DNA of 6,666 bases from Eubacteriales bacterium (GTDB lineage Bacteria; Bacillota_A; Clostridia; Christensenellales; Aristaeellaceae), in NCBI GenBank assembly GCA_028692205.1, contig JAQUXV010000149.1:1-6666 (forward strand), read 5' to 3'. The stretch's first letter is position 1; every line of letters starts with the position of its first letter. The translations under genes were made by a program, and so were the position numbers. The notes below the pieces were generated by a model. The model was not told the origin of the DNA and did no database searches. It was given only the letters and a program-made list of their open reading frames with translations. Below are positions 1-6,173 of this stretch, one piece after another.

Positions 1-440
1 CCCTCCGCCTCCACAGGCCCGTATTCCGCCTGCGAACCGGCGCCGATAAACTTGCGACAACCCATCCGCGCCGCCATCGCGACCGCATCCAGCGTATGCC
101 GCACATTCGCTTCCTGCCAGGGAATGTCCTCCCGCGCATCGCCATAGGTGCCGTTCCATGCAAAATGATAGCAGCAATCGAAAGGGGCTTCAAAAAAGTC
201 ATTCTGGTCTGCCCGCTCCGTTTGTTCGACGTATTTCGTTGCTGCGCTTTCCGGGGTAAGCGCGGCTAAGCCGTTCAGTTCCCATTCCAGCACCCGGATC
301 AGCGGATGCGCGGGCAGATTACGGCGTTTGGGGCTTCCAGGCCTGATGAGGGCAAGCACCGCAATGCCTGCCTCCGCAAGCTTTGCGGCAAGCGTAGCGC
401 CCAGCATACCGCTCGCGCCGGTAATGATCACTCGTTTCAT
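1..440 (-). CDS. NAD(P)-dependent sugar epimerase/reductase (extended SDR family), C-terminus beyond window
   Basis: The first 146 residues of a nucleotide-sugar short-chain dehydrogenase are present; the gene is cut by the left edge. The N-terminus carries the dinucleotide-binding glycine motif GASGMLG (G8, G11, G14) after a beta strand (KRVIIT). Further on are YHFAWNGTYG (91-100) and GSQAEYG (135-141), the usual strand around the catalytic Ser of extended SDRs. The YxxxK pair lies outside the window. The ATG shares four bases (ATGA) with the stop of the upstream thiamine-diphosphate gene, and GGTGGA just before it can serve as ribosome binding site, so the two are translationally coupled. 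Family membership is clear from sequence. The substrate is inferred from context: it may reduce the keto group left by two-carbon addition to a CDP-3,6-dideoxy-4-ketohexose, as a reductase does in yersiniose synthesis. A 4-ketosugar epimerase or reductase is an equally good biochemical reading. Confidence 0.85.
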   Translation of the reverse strand, partial: MKRVIITGASGMLGATLAAKLAEAGIAVLALIRPGSPKRRNLPAHPLIRVLEWELNGLAALTPESAATKYVEQTERADQNDFFEAPFDCCYHFAWNGTYGDAREDIPWQEANVRHTLDAVAMAARMGCRKFIGAGSQAEYGPVEAE

Positions 441-2248
441 TGTTCGTCCACCATGGGGATCATCATGTTGCGGGCCAGCTCTTCCCGAGGGAGGAACGGA
501 TACAGGTCTTCCAGCGGGGGGCTGTACATGCCGCCGTCCGCACAGCGGCGGCTGGATGATTTGGGCTCAAAGCACTGCACCGGCGAAACGAACACTTCGC
601 AAATCAACGGTGCTTTCGCCGCGATGGTTTTGCCGATAATCTGTTCCATATCCCCGTTGGTTCGGATGGCGTAATAGGGGTAGCCGTACGCCGCCGCCAG
701 CTTTTCCATGTCCGGGAATTCCAGGTCGCCGCTTTCCGGCCCGATGCCAACCGTGCAATGCTCTTTAAATTGATTATGCTGCGTCTGCCGGATACTGTGG
801 TATCCCTGATTGTTGATTACGTAAATACGAATCGGCAGACGGTTGGTTAAAATGGTCTGCAATTCCTGCAGGTTCATCTGGATGCTGCCGTCGCCGGTAA
901 CACAGATGATTTCACCTTTCCCCGACGCCATACTCGCGCCGATTGCCGCGGGCAGATCATACCCCATCGCGGCAACCCCGGAGTTGATGAGGAACCGACT
1001 CCCCTTTTTGATGACATATCCATGGCTGCCGACCACACAGGCGCTGCCGTTGCCCACCACCGTCACGCTATTCTCCGGCAGACCTTCGCTGAGCCGGTGG
1101 ATGAACGCGTAGACGTTCGCAACTCCGTTTATAAAGCATTCATCCTTCGCGACGGGATAATCCTTCTTCCACGCCGCACATCGCTCTAACCACGCAGCCC
1201 TGTCCGGCGCGCTTAGGCTGTCCGTTTTCTCCAGCATACGCAACAGAAAATCCTTCGCGTCGGCCTGAATCGGCAGTTCAATATGGATCAGCGGCTTTTT
1301 CAGTTCCGCCGCATCAATATCTACCACAATGTTGTAGGCTTCCCGCGCCCATGTGGCGAAGTTATACCCTACCTGCCGCACGCTCAGCCGGTTGCCGACG
1401 CACAGCAGCAGGTCGGCATTCTGTACGGCATAGTTGCCCGCCCGGTCCCCCATAATGCCCGCCCGCCCAACATACAGCGGGTGCTCGTCCGCAATCAGGT
1501 CGATGCTGTCCCAACAGGTAACCACGGGGAGCCGCAGCCGCTCCGCAAGCTGCAATGCCTGCTCCTGCCCGCCGCTCAGGCGGACGCCGTTGCCCGCGTA
1601 AAAAACCGGTCGCTTTGCAGCCTGTATTTTGGCGATTACCTGATCAATCGTCGCATCTAAGGGCGATGGAACCAACTCCGCTTCGCCGGGATCGTACCCC
1701 TCCAGTTCGTCGGTTTCAAGGGTCGCGCCCTGCACATCCAACGGGATGTCCAGCCAGCAGGGGCCCATACGGCCATGCGTGCTCAGGTACAGCGCCTTTT
1801 CCATCGCATATCGGATATTGCTTTTATCCGTAACCATCTCGGCCATTTTCGTCATGCAGGAAACGGCTTTCGTGATATCAAACTCCTGATCGCCCATCGC
1901 CCGTAGGGGCAGCCCCGTGCTACGCGCGGTGGTCTGATAGCGCACCTGCCCGGAAATCACCAGCATCGGCAGCGAATCCAGCCACGCGCCCAGCACGCCG
2001 GTAATCGCGTTGGTACCGCCCGGGCCGGTGGTAACACAGCAAAGCGCAGGCTTGTTATGGATGCGCGCATAGGCTTCCGCGGCGATGGCGGAAGCCTGTT
2101 CATGGTGGTTATACAGGCAATGCAGCCCCTCTTTGTGGCCGAACGCGTCGTTCAGGTGCATGGCGCCGCCGCCCACCACCGTAAAGCAGGCCGTAATCCC
2201 CTTTTGCACCAGAAAATCGGCAATATAATCCGCCGCACGCTGCCGCAT
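437..2248 (-). CDS. Thiamine-diphosphate-dependent enzyme, acetolactate-synthase fold, YerE-like sugar two-carbon transferase
   Basis: A complete 603-residue protein with the three-domain layout of the acetolactate synthase/pyruvate decarboxylase superfamily. The N-terminal pyrimidine-binding domain (about 1-175) has the catalytic Glu50 in NHHEQA and the TTGPGGTN loop (73-80). The middle domain (about 195-340) resembles the FAD/DHS-like domain, for example YAGNGVRLSGG. The C-terminal diphosphate domain has the GDG-X25-NN metal site, with Asp453 and Asn480. The tail (about 560-603, with KSSSR, PLEDLYPF and REELARNM) is not typical of biosynthetic IlvB and matches my memory of IlvB-like proteins in polysaccharide clusters. 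Because the gene follows ddhA-ddhB-ddhC, the best candidate role is that of Yersinia YerE, a ThDP- and FAD-dependent enzyme that moves an acetyl unit from pyruvate to C4 of CDP-3,6-dideoxy-4-keto-glucose. Cofactor and fold are well supported; the sugar acceptor is inference. Ordinary acetolactate synthase is unlikely in this setting. The ATG is preceded by GGAAGGAGAG (2256-2265), inside the end of the GtrA gene. Confidence 0.85.
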   Translation of the reverse strand: MRQRAADYIADFLVQKGITACFTVVGGGAMHLNDAFGHKEGLHCLYNHHEQASAIAAEAYARIHNKPALCCVTTGPGGTNAITGVLGAWLDSLPMLVISGQVRYQTTARSTGLPLRAMGDQEFDITKAVSCMTKMAEMVTDKSNIRYAMEKALYLSTHGRMGPCWLDIPLDVQGATLETDELEGYDPGEAELVPSPLDATIDQVIAKIQAAKRPVFYAGNGVRLSGGQEQALQLAERLRLPVVTCWDSIDLIADEHPLYVGRAGIMGDRAGNYAVQNADLLLCVGNRLSVRQVGYNFATWAREAYNIVVDIDAAELKKPLIHIELPIQADAKDFLLRMLEKTDSLSAPDRAAWLERCAAWKKDYPVAKDECFINGVANVYAFIHRLSEGLPENSVTVVGNGSACVVGSHGYVIKKGSRFLINSGVAAMGYDLPAAIGASMASGKGEIICVTGDGSIQMNLQELQTILTNRLPIRIYVINNQGYHSIRQTQHNQFKEHCTVGIGPESGDLEFPDMEKLAAAYGYPYYAIRTNGDMEQIIGKTIAAKAPLICEVFVSPVQCFEPKSSSRRCADGGMYSPPLEDLYPFLPREELARNMMIPMVDEQ

Positions 2249-2251
2249 GGT

Positions 2252-2731
2252 TCAGCTCTCCTTCCGGTCTACAGGCGATTCATTCTTTTTGTTTCGAAAT
2301 GCCCAATGTTTGTTTAAAAAAAAGTTCAGTGGAATGGTGATTAACAGGTTAATCAGCGGCGCAAGGCCCGCGTTGATGCCGCAAACCTCCACCCAGAGCG
2401 TCAGCAGCGCCGTGCTTAAGAGGAAGGTGCTCCCATAAGAAACCATGGCCTTGAAATAGGCTCGTAAGTGCTCCCGGAAGTGATAATCCCGCCCGTTTTT
2501 GAATACATAGCGGCTGTTCCAGTAATAGGCGTTGGTCACGCTGACCAGAAACGAGAGGACATTGCTGATTTGGTAATACCAGCCGAAGCCGTAAAAGCAC
2601 AGCCAATACGTGACCAGTGAAATCAGCGTGTTGCCGACGCCCACGATGCCGAATTTAACAAACTGCGTATACGGCGCATATTTTGGGTTGGCTTCCATTC
2701 GGGCGATCCACGCCCTGACGCGGTTCAGCAT
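2252..2731 (-). CDS. GtrA-family four-helix membrane protein
   Basis: A 159-residue integral membrane protein of the GtrA/DPMS-like family (Pfam PF04138), near the usual family length of 120-160. Four hydrophobic segments are visible at about 26-47, 52-70, 92-114 and 120-142. The family signature VKFGIVGVGNTLIS sits at the start of helix 1. The two halves each end in a related motif, NSRYVFKN (72-79) and NKHWAFRNK (140-148), followed by a basic tail, as expected for GtrA proteins. Members are thought to help move or present polyprenyl-phosphate-linked sugars across the membrane during glycan decoration; the sugar here is unknown. The ATG overlaps the end of ddhC by 7 bases and has only a weak GTGGA before it, so coupled translation is likely. 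Met12 (also ATG) is a possible alternative start, but has no better ribosome binding site. Its place between ddhC and the ThDP gene suggests a role in using the same sugar. Confidence 0.9.
   Translation of the reverse strand: MLNRVRAWIARMEANPKYAPYTQFVKFGIVGVGNTLISLVTYWLCFYGFGWYYQISNVLSFLVSVTNAYYWNSRYVFKNGRDYHFREHLRAYFKAMVSYGSTFLLSTALLTLWVEVCGINAGLAPLINLLITIPLNFFLNKHWAFRNKKNESPVDRKES
2256..2265 (-). promoter_or_regulatory. Ribosome binding site of the ThDP enzyme gene
   Basis: GGAAGGAGAG on the minus strand, with its AGGAG core nine bases before the ATG at 2248. It lies within the last codons of the GtrA gene and is the strongest ribosome binding site inside the sugar operon. It suggests that this gene gets its own robust initiation despite lying only 3 bases after the upstream stop. 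Confidence 0.75.
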
Positions 2732-4068
2732 TCCACATCGACCGCTTTCAGGATCACTTTTGCCGTGTAGTCGATCATCGTATCGGTCATACCCGGATAT
2801 ACGCCTACCCAGAAGGTACTTTCCGTGATGATGTCGGTATTTTTCAGGCTCCCGGACACTCGGTATGCATCCGTATCCCGGATATCGTCAAAGCAGGGAT
2901 GGCGCGTCAGGTTGCCGGAAAACAGAAGACGGGTTTGTATGTTCGCCTGTTCAATCTCACGCACCACACGCTCGCGCCGCGCCGCGTATTCGCCTTTTAA
3001 CGTAATCAAAAAACCAAACCAGCTCGGCTCGCTGTTTTCGGCGGGCACGGGGAGAACCATCCGATCTTCTGCCTGGCAAAGCGCTTTCCGCAGCCTGTTC
3101 CAGTTTCCGCGGCGGCGGGCAATAAAGTTAGGCAACTTTTTCAGCTGCTCGCAGCCAATAGCCGCCTGCAGATCCGTTACTTTGAGGTTGTAGCCGAAAT
3201 GGCTGTAAACGTATTTATGGTCGTACCCCTTTGGCAACTGGCCGTACTGCCCGTCGAAGCGGTGCCCGCAGGTGTTATCATGCCCGGACGGGCACACGCA
3301 GTCGCGCCCCCAATCCCGGTAGGATAGTATCAGCCGGTGCAGCAGCGGGTTATCGGTATACACGCATCCTCCCTCGCCCATCGTCATATGATGCGGCGGG
3401 TAAAAGCTGCTGGTACCGATATCGCCCCACGTGCCCGTGTACTTTGTGATGCCGTCGATGGTATAGCGGGAGCCGAGCGCATCGCAGTTATCTTCCACCA
3501 GCCACAATTGGTGACGCGTGCAGAAGTCCCGCACGGCTTTCAAATCAAACGGGTTTCCCAAAGTATGCGCCAGCATCACTGCCTTGGTTTTGTCGGTCAG
3601 CGCCGTTTCCAGCCGAGCCGCATCAATATTATACTGGGGGATAGTTACATCCACAAAAACGGGTACGGCACCATATTGCAGCATCGGGGCCACGGTGGTT
3701 GGAAAGCCGCATGCAACGGTGATTACTTCATCTCCGCGGCGAATGCGCCGTTCCCCCAGTTCCGGCGCGGTAAGCACGCTGAACGCCAACAGGTTGGCTG
3801 AGGAACCCGAGTTGACCAGATGCGCGTAACGAATGCCGATCCAACCGGCGAATTCTTTTTCGAACTGTTCGGCGAAACGGCCGGTGGTCAGCCAAAAGTC
3901 CAAGGTTGCGTCCGTAAGGGCGGTCATTTCGCTTTCGTCAAAGTAACGACCGGCGTATGCGATACGGTCGCCGGGTTCAAAATGGTTTGGTTTATTCATA
4001 AATTGGCGGTAATACTCCGCCACCATCGTCTTTATTTCTTCTCTTGCCTGGTCTTCCGATTGCCACAT
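2725..4068 (-). CDS. ddhC: CDP-4-keto-6-deoxy-D-glucose 3-dehydrase (E1), PMP- and [2Fe-2S]-dependent
   Basis: DdhC/RfbH/AscC removes the C3 hydroxyl of CDP-4-keto-6-deoxyglucose using pyridoxamine phosphate and one [2Fe-2S] cluster. It has the aspartate-aminotransferase fold, but the PLP lysine is replaced by histidine: SFYPPHHMTMGEGG occupies the site where normal DegT-type enzymes have Lys. Numbering from the upstream ATG at 4086, the His is residue 232 and the cluster cysteines are Cys201, Cys263, Cys265 and Cys273 (C-X61-C-X1-C-X7-C). The Yersinia enzyme, as I recall it, has X57, so there is a four-residue insertion in the loop after Cys201. Other family stretches are GDEVITVACGFPTT, AHTLGNPFDL and RLLFSGNLTR. 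I place the start at Met7 (4068) because GGAGAG (4075-4080) lies six bases before it, and the 447 residues then begin like E1. The longer form from 4086 overlaps ddhB by four bases but lacks a ribosome binding site. No E3 reductase is seen nearby. Confidence 0.95.
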   Translation of the reverse strand: MWQSEDQAREEIKTMVAEYYRQFMNKPNHFEPGDRIAYAGRYFDESEMTALTDATLDFWLTTGRFAEQFEKEFAGWIGIRYAHLVNSGSSANLLAFSVLTAPELGERRIRRGDEVITVACGFPTTVAPMLQYGAVPVFVDVTIPQYNIDAARLETALTDKTKAVMLAHTLGNPFDLKAVRDFCTRHQLWLVEDNCDALGSRYTIDGITKYTGTWGDIGTSSFYPPHHMTMGEGGCVYTDNPLLHRLILSYRDWGRDCVCPSGHDNTCGHRFDGQYGQLPKGYDHKYVYSHFGYNLKVTDLQAAIGCEQLKKLPNFIARRRGNWNRLRKALCQAEDRMVLPVPAENSEPSWFGFLITLKGEYAARRERVVREIEQANIQTRLLFSGNLTRHPCFDDIRDTDAYRVSGSLKNTDIITESTFWVGVYPGMTDTMIDYTAKVILKAVDVEC

Positions 4069-4074
4069 GGGTTT

Positions 4075-4080
4075 CTCTCC
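4075..4080 (-). promoter_or_regulatory. Ribosome binding site deciding the ddhC start
   Basis: GGAGAG on the minus strand, six bases (AAACCC) before the ATG at 4066-4068. The first in-frame ATG, at 4084-4086, is preceded by an A/T-rich run (TATTTTGAAAA) with no Shine-Dalgarno match. This favours the downstream ATG as the true start, leaving about 15 bases between the ddhB stop and ddhC. Confidence 0.65.
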
Positions 4081-4082
4081 GT

Positions 4083-5144
4083 TCATTTTTCAAAATAGAT
4101 AGCGATCTGGCGATCCATCTCCCGGACGACGTTTCCGCCCGAAAGCCAGACCTTTGTCCAATCGCAAACCAGCTGCACAGCCTGCGCGATCGTAAAGCGC
4201 GGCTGCCACTGGAAGGCCGCCTTTAACTTTGAGCAATCCAGTTTTAGATAGTTCGCCTCGTGAGGCCCGTTTTGCGTTATGGCTTTCCAGACTGCACCAT
4301 TGCCCCACGCGCTGACGAACATCTCCGCCAGAGCACCCGTCGTAACACAGTCCCGGTCCTCCGGCCCGACATTGTAACAGCCCGCAAGCGCCGGATTTTC
4401 CAGCTGGGCGCGGGCAATCATCAGGTATACGGACAAGGGTTCCAGCACGTGCTGGTAAGGGCGAACAGAATTCGGGTTGCGCAGCTCAATCAGCTTGCCC
4501 GCCTGAACCGCGCGAACGCAATCGGGAATAATCCGGTCGGCGGCAAAATCACCCCCGCCGATTACGTTGCCTGCACGCGCGGTGGACAGGGCCGCCGAGC
4601 CTGGCAGGCTGAAAAAGCTGTTGCGATAGCAGCTCGTTACCAGCTCCGAACAGCTTTTACTGTTTGCGTAAGGGTCGAAGCCATCCAGCGGATCGGTCTC
4701 CCGATAGCCCCACGCCCACTCGCTGTTGCGGTATACTTTGTCGGTCGTAACATTCAAAACGCTTCGAACGCTCTTACAGTTTCGCGCGCATTCCAGCACG
4801 TTCACCGTACCCATCACATTGGTTTCATAGGTTGAGACGGGCTGCGCATATCCCTGCCGTACAATCGGCTGCGCCGCCAGATGAAACACAATCTCCGGCT
4901 GAAAATCCTCAAATACGGCTTGCAACCGTGCCAGATCCCGAATATCGCCCCGGTTGTCCGCCATATTCGCGCCGATTTCGGCAAGCGAGAACAGGCTGGG
5001 GTTTGCGACCGGGTCCAGCGCGTACCCGGCAACCTGCGCGCCGGCGTTTTGCAGCATTCTGCAAAGCCAGCCTCCCTTAAAGCCGGTATGGCCCGTTACC
5101 AGCACGCGTTTGCCGTGATAAAACTCCAGCATCCCGGCATCCAT
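4083..5144 (-). CDS. ddhB: CDP-glucose 4,6-dehydratase
   Basis: A complete 353-residue extended SDR enzyme, close to the family's usual length of about 357. It converts CDP-D-glucose to CDP-4-keto-6-deoxy-D-glucose with bound NAD+. The dinucleotide motif is VTGHTGFKGGW (16-26), whose GHTGFKG form is typical of RfbG/DdhB. Also seen are FHLAAQPIVRQGY (87-99), the NVTTDKVY strand with Thr134, Asp135 and Lys136, the catalytic YANSK pair Tyr159 and Lys163, and RAGNVIGGGDF (190-200) followed by RPYQHVLEPL (228-237). The ATG at 5144 shares its A with the TGA of ddhA (TGATG), which implies translational coupling. GGAAGG about ten bases upstream is a plausible ribosome binding site. An open frame continues upstream to 5225, but those residues do not resemble the family and lie inside ddhA. 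A second in-frame ATG at 5132 is possible. The product feeds DdhC, encoded next. Confidence 0.95.
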   Translation of the reverse strand: MDAGMLEFYHGKRVLVTGHTGFKGGWLCRMLQNAGAQVAGYALDPVANPSLFSLAEIGANMADNRGDIRDLARLQAVFEDFQPEIVFHLAAQPIVRQGYAQPVSTYETNVMGTVNVLECARNCKSVRSVLNVTTDKVYRNSEWAWGYRETDPLDGFDPYANSKSCSELVTSCYRNSFFSLPGSAALSTARAGNVIGGGDFAADRIIPDCVRAVQAGKLIELRNPNSVRPYQHVLEPLSVYLMIARAQLENPALAGCYNVGPEDRDCVTTGALAEMFVSAWGNGAVWKAITQNGPHEANYLKLDCSKLKAAFQWQPRFTIAQAVQLVCDWTKVWLSGGNVVREMDRQIAIYFEK

Positions 5145-5920
5145 CAATCCCACACCTTCCAGGGGGCGTTGCCGCTCTCCCAGAGCCTTTCCAGCGTATC
5201 CTTTTCCCGTTTGGTGTCCATACACTGCCAGAATCCTTCATGGGCGTAACTCATCAGTTCTCCGTCTCCGGCCAGCGCGGGAAGCGTTTCGCGTTCCAGC
5301 ACCGTCGAGTCGCCCTGAATATAATCGAATATCTTTGGCTCACAAACCATGTAGCCCGCGTTGATGCACGCACCGTCGTTTGATTGTTTTTCTCGGAAGC
5401 AATGCACGGCATTGTCGCCGCCAATATCCAGCACACCTTTTTGTTGTTCCAGTATCACGGAGGTCAGCGTAGCGATTTTGCCGTGGTCGTGGTGGAAGGC
5501 GAGCGTTTTGCGCACATCCACGTCGCACACCCCGTCGCCATAGGTGAGCATAAACGGTTCATTCCCCACATAAGGCTGTATGCGCTTCACGCGCCCGCCC
5601 GTCATGGTGTTGAGGCCCGTATCCACAATCGTTACCCGCCATGCTTCCGTATGGCGGTTGTGTACGATCATTTGATTGTCGTTGGCGAAGTCGAAGGTTA
5701 CATCGCTCGTATATAAATAGTAGTCGGAAAACCATTGCTTGATAACATGCTGCATATAACCGGCGCAAATGACAAAGTCATTGAAGCCGAAATGAGAATA
5801 TCCCTTCATAATGTGCCACAAAATAGGCCGTCCGCCGATCTCGATCATCGGCTTCGGTTTATATTGGGATTCTTCCGATATTCTCGTGCCAAAACCGCCA
5901 GCAAGCAGTACAACTTTCAA
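5144..5920 (-). CDS. ddhA: Glucose-1-phosphate cytidylyltransferase
   Basis: The first enzyme of the CDP-3,6-dideoxyhexose pathway, making CDP-D-glucose and pyrophosphate from CTP and glucose-1-phosphate. The protein has 258 residues, against about 257 in Salmonella RfbF. Counting from the start chosen here, the nucleotide-binding motif is LLAGGFGTRISEE (5-17), followed by KPKPM (21-25) with the conserved Lys, then EIGGRPILWHIMK (27-39), VDTG (99-102), TGGRVKR (107-113) and the metal-binding YGDGVCD (127-133). GFWQCMDT lies near the C-terminus, as in RfbF. The start is probably TTG at 5920: it gives the family-like beginning M-K-V-V-L-L-A-G-G and has AGGTGAG five or six bases ahead. The frame stays open to another TTG at 5935 and a GTG at 5929. 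GAAGGA upstream could serve the GTG, so the start is less sure than the identity. This is the first gene of the operon, about 60 bases from its predicted transcription start. Confidence 0.95.
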   Translation of the reverse strand: MKVVLLAGGFGTRISEESQYKPKPMIEIGGRPILWHIMKGYSHFGFNDFVICAGYMQHVIKQWFSDYYLYTSDVTFDFANDNQMIVHNRHTEAWRVTIVDTGLNTMTGGRVKRIQPYVGNEPFMLTYGDGVCDVDVRKTLAFHHDHGKIATLTSVILEQQKGVLDIGGDNAVHCFREKQSNDGACINAGYMVCEPKIFDYIQGDSTVLERETLPALAGDGELMSYAHEGFWQCMDTKREKDTLERLWESGNAPWKVWD

Positions 5921-5924
5921 AAAG

Positions 5925-5931
5925 CTCACCT
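5925..5931 (-). promoter_or_regulatory. Ribosome binding site of ddhA, with TTG start
   Basis: AGGTGAG on the minus strand, six bases before the TTG at 5918-5920. It supports a TTG start for ddhA; the only upstream in-frame candidates are another TTG (5935), which has GAAGGA immediately against it and so badly spaced, and a GTG (5929). Confidence 0.6.
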
Positions 5932-5987
5932 GCAATCCTTCGCGTTTGCGACATTTATTAACTGTTTTTGATTTGTATCCGTTGATT

Positions 5988-6016
5988 ATTGTATATCACA
6001 GCATTTTCCAAGTCAA
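5988..6016 (-). promoter_or_regulatory. Sigma-70-type promoter for the ddh operon
   Basis: Minus-strand -35 TTGACT (6011-6016) and -10 TACAAT (5988-5993), separated by 17 bases. Each hexamer differs from consensus by one base. Transcription would begin near 5981, giving a leader of about 60 bases. The leader is A/T-rich and shows no obvious riboswitch or attenuator fold. This is the only strong promoter-like match I saw for the six-gene operon; no promoter-sized gap occurs between its genes. Confidence 0.65.
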
Positions 6017-6099
6017 GCTTTCCCATGGTTTCGCTGCTGCACCGAAGTTGGGATTTGCCTGTTGTTACAGGTATGCTTAAAATGTTACTGGATTCGTTA

Positions 6100-6128
6100 T
6101 TGACATATGCCGATAATGATGGTACTGT
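6100..6128 (+). promoter_or_regulatory. Promoter of the DUF5320-DUF134 unit
   Basis: A perfect -35 TTGACA (6100-6105) is followed after 17 bases by TACTGT (6123-6128). That -10 keeps the key first T, A and last T and has an extended TGG just before it. Transcription would begin near 6135, about 39 bases before the ATG. GATAAT at 6112-6117 is a better-looking -10 but has no partner at the right distance. The -35 is overlapped by an arm of the inverted repeat at 6101-6151, so the promoter is probably controlled by a DNA-binding protein. Confidence 0.5.
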
Positions 6129-6151
6129 GTAATTGTTAATGGCATATGTCA
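6101..6151. repeat. Perfect 11-bp inverted repeat, candidate paired operator
   Basis: TGACATATGCC (6101-6111) and GGCATATGTCA (6141-6151) are exact reverse complements separated by 29 bases. Each arm is itself nearly palindromic around CATATG, so each could bind a dimer. The two centres are 40 bases apart, close to four DNA turns. One arm overlaps the -35 and the other lies just after the predicted transcription start, a layout typical of repression by two bound dimers or a loop. The likely binder is unknown; the DUF134 regulator encoded downstream is an obvious candidate by proximity only. Confidence 0.6.
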
Positions 6152-6160
6152 CAAACACGA

Positions 6161-6168
6161 GGAGGTGA
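6161..6168 (+). promoter_or_regulatory. Ribosome binding site of the DUF5320 gene
   Basis: GGAGGTGA, a near-perfect match to the 16S anti-Shine-Dalgarno, five bases before the ATG at 6174. It shows that the in-frame GTG at 6165, which lies inside it, is not the start. Confidence 0.8.
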
Positions 6169-6173
6169 TTATT

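Noticed and set aside
437..2248. Reading the ThDP enzyme as housekeeping acetolactate synthase (ilvB)
   Set aside because: There is no small subunit or other ilv gene nearby, the operon is for CDP-sugar synthesis, and the C-terminal tail is unlike IlvB.
3337..3801. Plus-strand open frame of 154 codons opposite ddhC
   Set aside because: It lies wholly antisense to a clear ddhC, its composition is that of a shadow frame, and no matching family is recognised.
4260..4835. Plus-strand open frame of 191 codons opposite ddhB
   Set aside because: This is the longest antisense frame but is explained by GC-rich coding on the other strand; no domain or ribosome binding site supports it.
5145..5225. 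N-terminal extension of ddhB into ddhA
   Set aside because: The extra 27 residues do not resemble CDP-glucose dehydratases and lie within the ddhA coding sequence; the TGATG junction gives a better start.
6032..6054. Imperfect hairpin with CCCA/TGGG and TTCG/CGAA arms between the two promoters
   Set aside because: Interrupted stem with no clear position relative to either transcript; could be chance.
6058..6071. Small hairpin CCTGT-TGTT-ACAGG in the intergenic region
   Set aside because: Only five base pairs, with no T-run or adjoining gene end; too weak to call a terminator or operator.
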